A DNA stretch of 60,000 nt from Symsagittifera roscoffensis (Eukaryota; Xenacoelomorpha; Acoela; Convolutidae), in assembly GCF_963678635.1 (NCBI RefSeq), contig NC_087064.1, forward strand, positions 81,197,526 to 81,257,525, written 5' to 3'. Positions 46,101 through 50,282 of this stretch are shown piece after piece (position 1 is the stretch's first letter; the number at the start of each line of letters is the position of its first letter). The notes below the pieces were generated by a model. That model saw only the letters and a list, made by a program, of their open reading frames with translations. It did not search any database and was not told the origin of the DNA. The position numbers were made by a program, and so were the translations under genes.

Positions 46101-46189
46101 TTTTGACGTCCTTGACTCTGTTAATTGTCGCTTATGTCATGAGAGAATCAACGATACAATGGTTAAGTTCTCTCTTAACAAGAACGTGA
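6474..46189 (+). CDS. TMCC: TMCC-family transmembrane and coiled-coil protein, whole gene (spliced)
   Basis: The shared coding part is 12 exons: 27783-28064, 28532-28721, 32724-32976, 35283-35487, 36418-36589, 40540-40685, 41631-41675, 42778-42920, 43850-43969, 44342-44497, 45569-45759, 46084-46189. One of three first exons precedes them (6474-7179, 17038-17305, 26131-26425). Phases close throughout (1,1,2,0,1,2,1,1,0,0,0,2) and products are 904, 758 or 767 residues; human TMCC1 is about 650. In the 767-residue form, residues 1-400 are Ser/Gly/Lys-rich and probably disordered. Coiled coil lies near 391-466 and 545-680, and membrane helices near 704-726 and 736-752. That order, with a very short tail, is the TMCC/Tmemb_cc2 arrangement. 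Family members sit in the ER membrane with the long N-terminal part cytosolic; vertebrate TMCC1 acts at ER-endosome contacts. That role is family knowledge, not visible here. Spliced structure is inferred from phase, splice sites and family similarity, without transcripts. Confidence 0.88.
7180..8089. other. start of the intron after exon 1a, nothing recognised
   Basis: AT-rich sequence with only short, low-complexity ORFs. No repeat blocks shared with the rest of the window were noticed. Confidence 0.4.
8090..8811 (+). mobile_element. BEL/Pao retrotransposon 3' remnant (integrase end), copy 0
   Basis: At 8364-8576 a frame reads [19 protein letters not shown], then [10 protein letters not shown] and RPAVKLAPI. 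That is the PRGxxPLxRV...G.D.V.RS...RP..KLAP block at the end of BEL/Pao integrases. Upstream (8090-8360) only broken frames remain. The sequence after the integrase (8600-8811) matches that after copy 1, including a tRNA-like piece. It is dead: no full pol, stops and frameshifts. Confidence 0.75.
8612..8672 (+). other. tRNA-like box A/box B segment behind BEL/Pao copy 0
   Basis: TTGGCCGAGTGGTC (8616-8629) matches box A, and GGTTCGAGCCC (8658-8668) matches box B of a tRNA of the Leu/Ser type, about 30 bases apart. No full cloverleaf is obvious. Equivalent positions behind three other BEL/Pao copies carry the same pair or its remains. Confidence 0.6.
8836..10580. repeat. CCAT/ATCC-type simple repeat, 1.75 kb
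   Basis: Degenerate (CCAT)n with CAGCCATC, CATTCATC and CATCTATC variants. It is broken only by a short AT patch near 10205-10250. All ORFs inside (for instance the His/Pro/Ser-rich one at 8754-9155) are products of the repeat and not genes. Confidence 0.95.
10850..13240 (+). mobile_element. BEL/Pao retrotransposon remnant, copy 1 (RT, RNase H, integrase)
   Basis: Ordered pol pieces are visible. The start of the RT region lies around 11080-11330 (STIKRDGV-like). RT is at 11401-11652 with SVDIEEM and SLRFLWRED. RNase H is at 11921-12235 with ANRV-type VVNRV and NPADTSTR. Integrase is at 12359-13036 with [11 protein letters not shown] (one of the catalytic Asp positions) and [14 protein letters not shown]. 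An integrase C-terminal block follows at 12820-12960. Many stops and frameshifts separate the pieces, so it is inactive. The part after the integrase holds the tRNA-like piece near 13062. Confidence 0.88.
13030..13076 (+). other. tRNA-like segment behind BEL/Pao copy 1
   Basis: GGTTCGAGCAC (13062-13072) keeps box B. The box A region is worn down to GGGGTGGTCTAATAATTGAG. The position relative to the integrase end equals that in copy 0. Confidence 0.5.
13368..13996 (+). mobile_element. BEL/Pao remnant, copy 2 (protease-RT junction only)
   Basis: Block by block it repeats 10850-11335 of copy 1 (shared words GTTTACTGTCCACAAC, GATCAAGTCAA, TCATGATATGGAAT, GAAAACAATATCTGA). It then stops, before the conserved RT motifs. 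An internal 21-bp unit (ACAACGCTCTATGCCTCC) is tandemly repeated three times at 13853-13913. It lies head-to-tail behind copy 1. Confidence 0.75.
13997..17037. other. non-coding stretch before exon 1b, nothing recognised
   Basis: AT-rich, with short unsupported ORFs (for example 14261-14461, hydrophobic). I saw no repeat shared with other parts of the window and no RNA gene. Confidence 0.4.
17038..17305 (+). CDS. TMCC: TMCC gene alternative first exon 1b
   Basis: The ATG at 17038 follows an in-frame TGA 21 bases upstream. The exon encodes 89 residues plus one base and ends at AAAG|GTAATA in phase 1. The segment is acidic and Ser/Asn-rich and ends [21 protein letters not shown] again fits RxxSxP, as in exon 1a, close to the junction. 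The ORF runs only 13 codons past the donor before stopping, consistent with splicing. No domain is recognised. It could also be an internal exon if the AG just before the ATG is used, but the tract ahead of that AG is weak. Confidence 0.7.
17518..17960 (+). repeat. dispersed repeat family X, copy 2
   Basis: Blocks TTTTGATGATTTTTTTTCTG, GAAAAAGTCTTAAAATGCTC, ATCGATCCAGTG...CAATTGAGTTAATTTTATC and CAACCACTGTTGGCTATTTT occur in the family order. It starts 212 bases after exon 1b. Confidence 0.65.
18285..18469. mobile_element. 185-bp hAT-like miniature element, 8-bp target duplication ATATTGAG
   Basis: ATATTGAG flanks both ends exactly (18277-18284 and 18470-18477). The ends are inverted: GGGGTTTAGGAACTTAGACG at the left against the complement GGGGGGCTAGGAAATTAGAC of the right. 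A better inner match covers 18310-18342 with 18426-18459. There is no ORF. An 8-bp duplication points to hAT-type transposition. Confidence 0.8.
18478..19359. other. intronic stretch, nothing recognised
   Basis: AT-rich with no exon-like segment and no shared repeat blocks that I could see. Confidence 0.35.
19360..19972 (+). repeat. tRNA-containing repeat family T, copy 1
   Basis: It starts GCTTGCGATGCGAGTGTATT and ends GCGCAGCTTCGCCTCTGTGT. A tRNA-Leu-like core at 19783-19855 has GCGTGGCTAGTGCATAAGAC, TCAAAATCTC and a CTTCGAATCC box B. Copy 2 follows 150 bases later with the same layout. Confidence 0.7.
20003..20080. repeat. 15-bp minisatellite TTAGCCTTAGCGAAC, about 5 units
   Basis: Five near-identical units with one 4-base interruption. 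The open frame through it gives a five-residue repeat (LALAN / SLSEL), which is a by-product of the period being a multiple of three. Confidence 0.85.
20125..20730 (+). repeat. tRNA-containing repeat family T, copy 2
   Basis: It parallels 19360-19972 block by block (GGTGCCACTTTTGG, TTTGACATTTGAATA, CATATGTAGCTGCATTATTT, TGACTAGTGTTTG). The tRNA-like core at 20558-20625 has CGCAGGTTCGAAGCCC as box B. It ends GCGAAGCGTAGCTTCGCCTC. Confidence 0.7.
20731..23012. other. intronic stretch; short match to composite repeat, no gene
   Basis: CGGACCCTTGAAAATGAGGA and GAAACTTTGTATTCGGGTG at 20799-20839 match 39010-39060 and 30900-30925. The rest is AT-rich with hydrophobic chance ORFs (21139-21432, 22061-22339) that have no exon context. 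Confidence 0.4.
23013..23137 (+). CDS. candidate extra first exon, ATG to GTACGT donor
   Basis: An ATG opens 41 codons plus two bases with balanced, exon-like composition: [31 protein letters not shown] and EFTKMGLT. It ends at ACGGA|GTACGT in phase 2. That does not fit the phase-1 acceptor at 27783 but does fit exon 4 at 32724, so a shorter isoform skipping exons 2 and 3 is possible. It could also be an unrelated exon or chance. Confidence 0.3.
23138..26130. other. intronic stretch, nothing recognised
   Basis: AT-rich, short ORFs only. No tRNA, exon or shared repeat was noticed. Confidence 0.35.
26131..26425 (+). CDS. TMCC: TMCC gene alternative first exon 1c
   Basis: The first ATG (26131) has an in-frame TAG at 26101-26103. 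The exon encodes 98 residues plus one base and ends at GGAG|GTAAAC, phase 1. It is Ser/Pro/Lys-rich and low complexity, with RKAGSFG and [12 protein letters not shown] near the end. It is the first exon nearest the shared body, with a 1.36 kb intron that carries the miniature transposon at 26621-27014. The resulting protein would be 767 residues. Confidence 0.75.
26621..27014. mobile_element. 394-bp hAT-like miniature element, 8-bp target duplication GTTATCAT
   Basis: GTTATCAT stands at 26613-26620 and 27015-27022. The ends CAGGGGCGCATTTAGG and (complement of the right) CAGGGGCGGATTTAGG are inverted repeats. Both ends carry long C runs just inside (26647-26660, 26977-26988). The minor ORF at 26640-26822 is not a gene. 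A related end, opposite in orientation, is at 34297. Confidence 0.85.
27023..27782. other. last part of intron before exon 2; splice-like pair at 27628-27732
   Basis: TTTTCAG|AG at 27627 and GC|GTAAGTAT at 27733 frame a 105-nt piece with an open frame from an ATG ([14 protein letters not shown]). Its end is phase 2 and does not fit exon 2, and only 50 bases separate it from exon 2. It may be untranslated or a decoy. Confidence 0.25.
27783..28064 (+). CDS. TMCC: TMCC gene shared exon 2
   Basis: The acceptor is CTGTTTTCAG|GA and the donor TCAG|GTGGGA; the exon is phase 1 to phase 1 (282 nt). It encodes a low-complexity segment: [12 protein letters not shown], then Ser/Asn/Thr, a basic [10 protein letters not shown] stretch, Gly/Ala repeats, then an acidic Asp/Glu tail. 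It is probably a disordered cytosolic part. Base composition is very GC-rich against the flanks. Confidence 0.85.
28532..28721 (+). CDS. TMCC: TMCC gene shared exon 3
   Basis: The acceptor is GTTTTTCAG|AT and the donor TTTCT|GTAAGTAC (strong). Entry is phase 1 and exit phase 2 (190 nt). The acidic [15 protein letters not shown] stretch is followed by Arg-rich and Lys-rich sequence ending [11 protein letters not shown]. Basic-rich N-terminal regions are usual in this family. Confidence 0.85.
28722..30194. other. intron 3, first part; nothing firmly recognised
   Basis: A short block at 29343-29370 (CCCTTTCAGTCGTGATTC) matches the complement of 34378-34398, so part of this region belongs to the repeat seen at 34297-34560. 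Otherwise it is AT-rich. Confidence 0.35.
30195..30640 (+). repeat. dispersed repeat family X, copy 3
   Basis: ACTGAACGTAGTAAAGACTC and TACGTCTTGGTGATTTTTTT open it. GCGAAAAAGTGAGCGACTTC, TAGTTTTATCAAAAAAAATG and TCAATCATAAATTAGACTTG follow in the family order. Confidence 0.65.
30641..32000. other. repeat-derived intronic stretch
   Basis: GTCCCAGTATTGATAAAA occurs at 31034 and 31178 in a local duplication. 30880-31015 resembles 39010-39130. 31577-31625 (GGCTATCCTTGTAACAG) resembles 39560-39615 and the complements of 34548 and 34093. No coding exon is seen; ORFs at 30567-31011 lie on both strands of the same repeat. Confidence 0.4.
32002..32330 (+). repeat. tRNA-containing repeat family T, copy 3 (truncated)
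   Basis: GCAAGATTGCGAGCGTAGTG and TATTAGTACGAAGCTGC match the family start. At 32182-32208 CGTCCGTGGCTGAGTGGTTA carries an intact box A of a Leu-type tRNA. The sequence then departs before box B. Confidence 0.6.
32724..32976 (+). CDS. TMCC: TMCC gene shared exon 4
   Basis: The acceptor is TTTCAAACAG|G and the donor CCATTG|GTAAGA. Entry is phase 2 and exit phase 0 (253 nt). It is a Ser/Thr/Gln/Gly-rich disordered segment containing [12 protein letters not shown], a basic-directed phosphosite-like motif. Codons run open with no stop in frame. Confidence 0.85.
32977..34092. other. intron 4, first part; nothing recognised
   Basis: C-rich patch at 33064-33092 (CCCCACC units). Otherwise AT-rich with no repeat or exon noticed. 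Confidence 0.35.
34093..35145. repeat. compound repeat with single miniature-element end and internal duplications
   Basis: ACAAGGATAACCGGTT (34094) and ACAAGGATAGCCGGTT (34549) begin two related ~150-base blocks. ACTGAAAGGGCTT...TGACCCATACCG (34390) and ACTGAAAAGGCTT...TGACCCATTCCG (34889) begin another pair. CAGGGGCGGATCGAGGATTT at 34297 matches the end of the 26621-27014 element, but I found no second end with a target duplication. Confidence 0.5.
34814..34896. repeat. 11-bp minisatellite CTGAACTAAAA
   Basis: Four clean units and three degraded ones in a row, with AAATTGAACTAAAA variants at both sides. Confidence 0.85.
35283..35487 (+). CDS. TMCC: TMCC gene shared exon 5 (start of first coiled coil)
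   Basis: The acceptor has a long pyrimidine tract, CTTTTTAG|ATT. The donor GAAG|GTCGGC is weak, but the frame stops six codons later. Phase is 0 to 1 (205 nt). A Ser-rich stretch leads into [20 protein letters not shown], the start of a helical, heptad-like region that continues in exon 6. It corresponds by position to the first coiled coil of TMCC proteins. Confidence 0.85.
36040..36122 (+). other. tRNA-like segment (repeat-derived)
   Basis: CCTAGCAATAACGACTATGC, CTAGGACGGCAAAGTCGTAG and GTTCGAATCTAGGCAGGA resemble the anticodon and T arms of a tRNA. GGTTCGAATC is box B, and TCCTAGC with GGCAGGA could form a poor acceptor stem. A related piece is at 37215-37300. It is likely a SINE remnant and not a working tRNA. 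Confidence 0.45.
36418..36589 (+). CDS. TMCC: TMCC gene shared exon 6 (first coiled coil)
   Basis: The acceptor is CTGTAATAG|AT and the donor AAATT|GTAAGTTG (strong). Phase is 1 to 2 (172 nt). It encodes charged helical sequence including [19 protein letters not shown], then a short turn. It completes the first coiled-coil segment started in exon 5. Confidence 0.87.
37215..37300 (+). other. tRNA-like segment related to 36040-36122
   Basis: GAATACGACTGGGACGGCAG, AGGTCGTGGGTTCGAATTTG and ACCAGGA match the previous one at most positions. The box A side (TAGCATGGAGGTGGAG) is degenerate. Confidence 0.45.
37690..38730. repeat. degenerate ~160-bp satellite S, array 2
   Basis: About six units. CTCGGAAAA/CTCGAAAA marks recur near 37804, 37946, 38103 and 38283, with GTGGGAAGCTCC and AAATCTGAG between. 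Unit length drifts from about 140 to 180. Confidence 0.7.
38731..39873. repeat. composite repeat continuing from satellite array 2, with partial family Y end
   Basis: ATCGCAAGTGGTGCGAAGCT and CGCTTCGCCTCTGTGT at 38814-38849 copy the 3745-3775 motif. 39480-39610 matches 31500-31625. 39640-39873 ends GGGTTTCGCCTTGATACGAG and CGGTCTTC like family Y. The order satellite, AGCTTCGCCTC motif, Y end is the same as at 2330-4377. Confidence 0.55.
39874..40539. other. intron 6, last part; nothing recognised
   Basis: AT-rich with short ORFs on both strands. No repeat noticed. Confidence 0.35.
40540..40685 (+). CDS. TMCC: TMCC gene shared exon 7
   Basis: The acceptor is GGTTTAG|G and the donor TCAAG|GTACCT. 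Phase is 2 to 1 (146 nt). It begins [12 protein letters not shown], a basic-directed Ser motif, then a Gly/Ser/Arg/His linker. It fits the variable linker between the two coiled-coil parts of the family. Confidence 0.82.
41631..41675 (+). CDS. TMCC: TMCC gene shared exon 8 (45-nt microexon)
   Basis: The acceptor is a good TTTATTTCAG|AC and the donor TTAG|GTTAGT. Phase is 1 to 1, so the 45 nt can be skipped without a frameshift. It encodes only [14 protein letters not shown] plus one base. It may be a regulated cassette exon. Confidence 0.65.
   Translation, partial: TTREARDRMINTET
41934..42150. mobile_element. 217-bp hAT-like miniature element, near-perfect 8-bp target duplication
   Basis: Inverted ends GGCTCTTTTCCAGTTCCCCC (left) and the exact complement at 42131-42150. 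The flanks are GGGATAAT (41926-41933) and CGGATAAT (42151-42158), 7 of 8 equal. There is no coding capacity. It shares its end sequence with 42499-42645 in the same intron. Confidence 0.85.
42499..42645. mobile_element. 147-bp hAT-like miniature element, 8-bp target duplication GAATGTTT
   Basis: Ends GGCTCTTTTCC and GGAAAAGAGCC, each followed inward by a C or G run. GAATGTTT is repeated exactly at 42491-42498 and 42646-42653. It is the same family as the 217-bp element 350 bases upstream, but shorter inside. Confidence 0.9.
42778..42920 (+). CDS. TMCC: TMCC gene shared exon 9 (second coiled coil begins)
   Basis: The acceptor is ATGATTTCAG|AC and the donor CTACAG|GTTCGA. Phase is 1 to 0 (143 nt). 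It encodes [15 protein letters not shown] and LRQKWLQ, the charged helical start of the C-terminal coiled coil that is the most conserved TMCC part. It lies 125 bases after the miniature transposon that ends at 42653. Confidence 0.88.
43256..43810 (+). repeat. dispersed repeat family X, copy 4, with inserted hairpin
   Basis: It opens AAGAGTCATGGACGTAGTGA and AATACTCTTTTATAAGTC, then GATCCAGTTTTCTCAAATTG, and ends TTTCCAACTGTCTGTGGGCT. It lies in intron 9 and ends about 40 bases before the exon 10 acceptor. A large hairpin sits at 43336-43464. Confidence 0.7.
43336..43464. repeat. 129-bp imperfect inverted repeat (hairpin)
   Basis: The left arm includes GAAAAGAAACCGCGAAAAAA and GAGCGT; the right arm ACGCTC and TTTTTTCGCGGTTTCTTTTC. 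Arms are about 60 bases with a few mismatches around a 9-base spacer (43397-43405). Confidence 0.85.
43850..43969 (+). CDS. TMCC: TMCC gene shared exon 10 (coiled coil)
   Basis: The acceptor is TGTTGTGTTAG|GAC and the donor TTCTCG|GTAGGC. Phase is 0 to 0 (40 codons). It encodes [19 protein letters not shown] onward, a continuous heptad-like helix. A family X repeat copy ends about 40 bases upstream. Confidence 0.9.
44342..44497 (+). CDS. TMCC: TMCC gene shared exon 11 (coiled coil)
   Basis: The acceptor is CGGTGCTGTAG|GAA and the donor CCAGG|GTCAGT. Phase is 0 to 0 (52 codons). It encodes [17 protein letters not shown] and [17 protein letters not shown], matching the Glu/Arg-rich helix just ahead of the membrane segments in TMCC1-3. 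Confidence 0.9.
44545..45057 (+). repeat. dispersed repeat family Y, copy 2
   Basis: It starts GAAAGTAACGGAATATTTGT 47 bases after exon 11 and ends CAGGGCTTCGCCCTGATACG and AGCAGTCTTG. AGGGCTTCGCCCT is a short perfect hairpin at the end. Blocks match 3885-4377 throughout. Confidence 0.75.
45117..45400 (+). repeat. dispersed repeat family X, copy 5 (short)
   Basis: AAGAGTCTATGAACGTAGTT and CATACTCTTATATAG, then CTATTGATCCAGTTTT and ATAAAACAAGTCAGTATTTT. The middle part is missing. Confidence 0.65.
45569..45759 (+). CDS. TMCC: TMCC gene shared exon 12 (first membrane helix)
   Basis: The acceptor is TTTTGCTGCAG|CTG and the donor CGCC|GTAAGTTG (strong). Phase is 0 to 2 (191 nt). After [10 protein letters not shown] and a Gly/Ser linker comes [14 protein letters not shown], then a clear hydrophobic helix [16 protein letters not shown]. 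Order and spacing match the family's first C-terminal membrane segment. Confidence 0.92.
45925..46055 (+). repeat. dispersed repeat family X, partial copy before exon 13
   Basis: GTATTGATCCAGTTTTCTCA, TTTAAGGCCATATATTC and CAGTCGTTTTTATTTTTCTT, with GTCTGGTGGCTATGTTATTG as the family end. It stops about 30 bases before the exon 13 acceptor. Confidence 0.55.
46084..46189 (+). CDS. TMCC: TMCC gene last shared exon 13 (second membrane helix, stop)
   Basis: The acceptor is GCGTTTGTTTCAG|A. Entered in phase 2 it reads [19 protein letters not shown], then [15 protein letters not shown] and TGA at 46187-46189. A basic residue, a hydrophobic helix with an aromatic at its end, and a tail of about 15 residues are how TMCC proteins finish. 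It is too short to stand out as an ORF. A GT inside it (ATG|GTTAAG, 46162) could act as a donor in phase 2, leading to the alternative piece at 53654. Confidence 0.82.
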
Positions 46190-47367
46190 TATTAGGCCAA
46201 ATCACGGCATCCAACCAATCAGATTACTCCAGGTGTCAGTTTCAAATAATTTTTGACCTCTGACCTCCTGCGGAAAGGTTAAATGACGTGTAAGGGTATT
46301 CGCAATCTTCATCCAATTTGGTGCTATCGCTGACCCCTGTGCATGTGTTTTGTTTCTCTGAACCCCTGACAGAAACGACGCTGGAATGAATCACGAACTC
46401 TCCGATAAACTCTTAGCGTGCTTCGGTGCTACAAGTTGAAGCAGAGCTTATTTTCTCTTTGCCCAAAATGAAAATATTTAAACTTGCTGAAACTTTGTTT
46501 TTACATAATTTTTCCAGTGTCCATCTCCGAAAATTTGAATGCGAAAAAAAAATGGGTTGTTTCTCAATTGCAAACAAAATCTTAGAGCGTAGATAAAATC
46601 TGATTTTGCAAACAAAAACAGAGAATTGTGAACACAAATCAGAATGTAGATAAGTTTAAGTTGGAGAAATAAATTTGATTCGATTTTTGTATTTTTCTGT
46701 CAGCTTAGCTTTAAAAATTCAAGTTTTTAATGTATGTTCTCAGCTATACCCTCGTCACTTCATATGAGCACTGCAAATTTCAAGTAGTAATTTTTCATAG
46801 AAAGATGAAACAGATTGAATGCTTTTGATTTGCATCTGATTTGAGCCTTTTTGTACAATTTATTTCAGCTAGATGTCTTTTCGAACATGTTTTTACTAAG
46901 AAAATGTTGAAATATTAAGTGTTCCCACTTTCCAGCCTAGTAAAGGAAATTTGTGCTTGCTGCAGGTTTTCTCGGCAAAATTTGAAAAACGAGAAACAAG
47001 TTACTGACAGAGATTTGCATACAGCATGAAATAGTACAAATTTAACAAAACTGGCGAAGATCAGTTTTGAATGCCCTATATCTCATTTAGTTTCTGAAGA
47101 AAGTGATAACATTTTTAAAAAAATGGGGTTCTTTTCTGTTAAACTGCCCAAAATTCATTGTTTTGCTGTTTTAAAAAAAATGGCACATAATGCTTGATTC
47201 TGATTGGATGAATTTAACCCATGCAAAGGAAATTTGAAGCTTAATTGCAAAACATATTAGCGCATTCAGCGTTTTGGTAATTTTGGGCCGCATAACATAA
47301 GACTCAAAGTTGGTATATAATTTTAAAAAAAAATTGCTGGTGTGCAATTTGAAAAACAAAAATTTAA
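46190..47367. other. 3' untranslated region and downstream, nothing else recognised
   Basis: Probable 3' UTR to about 46.7 kb (AATAAA at 46668). After that AT-rich sequence without exon-like segments. Confidence 0.4.
46668..46673 (+). terminator. candidate polyadenylation signal AATAAA
   Basis: AATAAA lies 479 bases past the stop at 46189 and is followed by T/GT-rich sequence (46680-46705). It is the first convincing signal I noticed after the last exon, but the hexamer alone is common in AT-rich DNA. Confidence 0.4.
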
Positions 47368-47975
47368 TTTTAAGTCGATGAATGTAGTTCAGACTTTTCT
47401 ATAGGTCGCCAGATTTTTTTTGTTTTTCTTTACAAGACGGTCTTTCATTTTGTTGAGGTTCAAGTTTACTTTTTCGTGGTTTAACGCTTGATTTATTTTC
47501 AAGTCCAGTTCATTTTTTGGAAAAGGAAGATAAACTCGACTATCGAACAGCGAAATTTTAGAGGTCACGAAAATTGTGATTAACTAATAATTTCAAAAAT
47601 GAAAGTCAATTATTAGATTTTGAAGCGAAATAACCATTAACCTATTGATCCAGTTTTCTCAAATTGGGTTAATTTTATCAAAAAACAAAAATGTCAGTCA
47701 TGAATTATGAGTGAGAATTTCAATGAGCTTTGAATTATACTTTCAAACAACCCTAGTATTGTTTTTGTTTTCTTAAGTTCATTGAACTGTCAGTTGGCTA
47801 ATTTGTATTTTTTATGTCAATATTTTGATCACAAAGCTTGCTTTATTCAAGCAATTCAATTATCTGTAATTGGCGATCCTTAAAACCTCATTGAAATATC
47901 TTTCTATTCATAGGTTCAAGTACCAGTTTCTTTCACCATAAAAATTTTCAGTAACTGCTAGTTACGCAAGCGAAG
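47368..47975 (+). repeat. dispersed repeat family X, copy 6 (near full length)
   Basis: GTCGATGAATGTAGTTCAGA, CTTTTCTATAGGTCGCCAG, TATTGATCCAGTTTTCTCAA, TCAATTATCTGTAATTGGCG and AGGTTCAAGTACCAGTTTCT follow the same order as 50904-51553. About 600 bases. Confidence 0.75.
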
Positions 47976-48140
47976 TGTAGTGTATTGTTAAGAAGATTTT
48001 TTTCCGAACCGAAGTCGCAAATAAAAGTGCCCATTTGTTGGCACGTTTGATATATTTCAATTTAATCTTATTTAAGCACCAGCGATTCAATGGCATATGT
48101 TGCTGCTTTATTTTTGGCTAGTGTTAGGTCAAGTTTGAAA
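47963..48140 (+). repeat. repeat family T, copy 4 (5' and middle fragments)
   Basis: ACGCAAGCGAAGTGTAGTGT and ATTGTTAAGAAG match the family start; ATATGTTGCTGCTTTATTTT and TGGCTAGTGTTAGG match its part before the tRNA core. It overlaps the end of X copy 6 by a few bases. Confidence 0.5.
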
Positions 48141-48328
48141 AAGAACTTGTATTCTTAAAACGCATGAGATTTGTTTTTCGTTTTTTTTTGTCGCAGAAAT
48201 TTAAGTTTTTTTTTCAAAAACTACTGTACTGATTTTCAAAAAAAAACCGGTGCAAATAGAAAAACCGGCTGCTCCTTTTTTTCTGCATATTTTGCTAATC
48301 TCGTTTCATTTTACTTTACGTTTTACCT

Positions 48329-48416
48329 AAAATAGGTAGAAAAAAGTTAAGGCCTCAAACAAGCCCATTTTTAAAATAGGTAGAAAAAAGTTAAGGCCTC
48401 AAACAAGCCCATTAAA
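48329..48416. repeat. perfect 44-bp tandem duplication
   Basis: AAAATAGGTAGAAAAAAGTT and AAGGCCTCAAACAAGCCCAT occur twice in a row, starting at 48329 and 48373, without a difference. A recent duplication. Confidence 0.9.
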
Positions 48417-48419
48417 ATA

Positions 48420-49080
48420 TGAAACTTTTTTGAGCTTTCTGGAATGGAAAATTACCCTGTCAAATCTGAGATAAAGCTTTTAAACGATAAAAAGTCAGCA
48501 ATGCAAGTTTCACTTGCGCATGCGGCTATGCAAAGCGTTTTGAAAAAAATTATATCGCCTTAGAAAATGCTCAAGTTTTGCCCGTTCTTTGGAAAATTAT
48601 ATTTTTTTTTCGATAAACAAACCTGCTGATTCTGAGGTTGGTAGATTATTAAAATCAACATAGTACTTAGATATTCACTGCATAATCTGTTTACTCGTTT
48701 TTTGTAGAAAAGCTGATATGGACTTCGGAAAAATTCTTTTTAAGATTTTTAATTTTTTTAAAATGTCTCTTTTCTTGAAAACGACTTGCTAAATCTGATA
48801 TTTAGAGTTCAATCTAAAAAATCAGAGTTCAGAAAGCAGAGGCTGTTCCCATGCTTTAGTAGTGAGTTAGGAAAAGTCAAATTTTCGATTTTTTGATCAA
48901 TTGTTGGATAATTTTCAATTTGTTTTCTGGAAAACTAAACAGCCAAATCTGAGATAAAGACTTCAATTGAAATAGCGAGTAGTAGCTTCCTCCTTTGGAT
49001 AAGCGAATAATCCCCTACTTAAGCAGAGAATTATGCATTTACGTATCAGTACAATATTTGATTAAAAATAAAACATGTAG
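48420..49080. repeat. degenerate ~160-bp satellite S, array 3
   Basis: CAAATCTGAGATAAAG occurs twice (48459, 48953). GCCTTAGAAAATG, CTTCGGAAAAATTC and GTTAGGAAAAGTCAA are about 150-165 bases apart. The most diverged array of the three. Confidence 0.6.
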
Positions 49081-49116
49081 TTCCAGCATTAGCTGGATCA
49101 CTTGTTTACTTCCCAG

Positions 49117-49190
49117 TGCCCGTGGCGCAGAAGTGAGGACATTAGACTCCTAGTCAGCAGGTCAGATATTCAAATCCGGAACATCCAAAC
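49117..49190 (+). other. tRNA-like segment (tRNA-derived repeat)
   Basis: GCCCGTGGCGCAGAAGTGAG has a good box A. ATTAGACTCCTAGTCAGCAG looks like an anticodon arm, and TATTCAAATCC is a weak box B. Stems are imperfect, so it is a pseudogene or SINE head. Confidence 0.5.
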
Positions 49191-49239
49191 AGTTTTATTT
49201 CTTTTTATCTATTTTCTTCTGCATGATATTGAAAATTTG

Positions 49240-49465
49240 ATAGAAACTGTAGCTGCTTTATTGGTGGCTAGTATTAGTAAAATTACAAGCGGTCGTGCAG
49301 CAGATATAGGAACGTGGTAGTCCTAATCTCAACAAAAAATTTTTCAAAGTGATTATTTAATCTTCAATTTGCTTTGTTTGCCATTTCACTGTTTTGCCTG
49401 TTTAATGCTATTTTTTGCTTTTTACTCGGTTGTGTTTGCAAAGTGCAGCTTCGTCTCTGTGTTAA
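49240..49465 (+). repeat. repeat family T, copy 5 (3' part)
   Basis: TGTAGCTGCTTTATTGGTGG and CTAGTATTAGTAA, a decayed tRNA core, then TTTGCAAAGTGCAGCTTCGT and CTCTGTGTTAACAG as the family end. Confidence 0.5.
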
Positions 49466-49973
49466 CAGTATGTTTGAAATGAAAACCACGCCGGGCACAA
49501 ATATTCTATCCTTTTCTTTGTAAAAGGAAACTAAAATTGTTTCCACTCGCCCCGTTTCCGAATGTTTCGGTGAATATTGAGTTTTCAAGTTTGCAAAAGC
49601 TTAAGTTTGGAGTAAAAGACACTCTCTCTATTGCCATATTTTTATATAACTATCGCACGGATACTGATATTAGTCTGCCCCTAATAAATTTCAAACTGAA
49701 TGCAGGCAAAATAGATATCCAAATAAAACATTTTTCTAAGTATTGGAAATGATACCTACACCTGCTCGGGAATGATTGGCGTTGGGCAGAGTAGATCGGA
49801 TCGAGTCGGAATGAAAAAGTGATCTAATCGTAACTTCATTAATCGTAAATTTAGCGGTAAATATTAGCTATAAACGATAATATGTCTTGCGGAGTTCTTG
49901 GAAACATGAGAACAAAATTGAATACCGTTTCATACAGAAATAAGTTACATTCCAAACTAAGGTAATTTTTTCT

Positions 49974-50282
49974 GCATACAAAATAATCTTTAGCGCGGGT
50001 TCGAGGCCCCTTCGGCCCAAAATGTTTTACTGTTTGAGTATAATATTAAGTTCATAAGATGTAAAACCAATCAAAATCGACCTTTTCTGACCTCAAAAAG
50101 ACAGATTTTTAGCTAAAATTTTTTGTGTGACAGCAAACACAAAAAATTTTAGCTAAAAATCTGTCTTTTTGAGGTCAGAAAAGGTCGATTTTGATTGGTT
50201 TTACATCTTATGAACTTAATATTATACTCAAACAGTAAAACATTTTGGGCCTCGAACCCGCGCCAAAGATTATTTTGTATGC
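49974..50282. repeat. 309-bp near-perfect palindrome
   Basis: Left arm 49974-50128, right arm 50137-50282, spacer GACAGCAA (8 bases). The inner 115 base pairs (50014-50128 with 50137-50251) match perfectly by my reading. Outside that, an insertion of about 9 bases in the left arm (CCTTCGGCC region), then roughly 30 more pairs with one mismatch. The same single-arm sequence, without its inverted partner, is at 52070-52235. Confidence 0.95.

Noticed and set aside
49117-49190. Functional tRNA-Arg gene
   Set aside because: Box B is degenerate (TATTCAAATCC) and the anticodon stem is mismatched.
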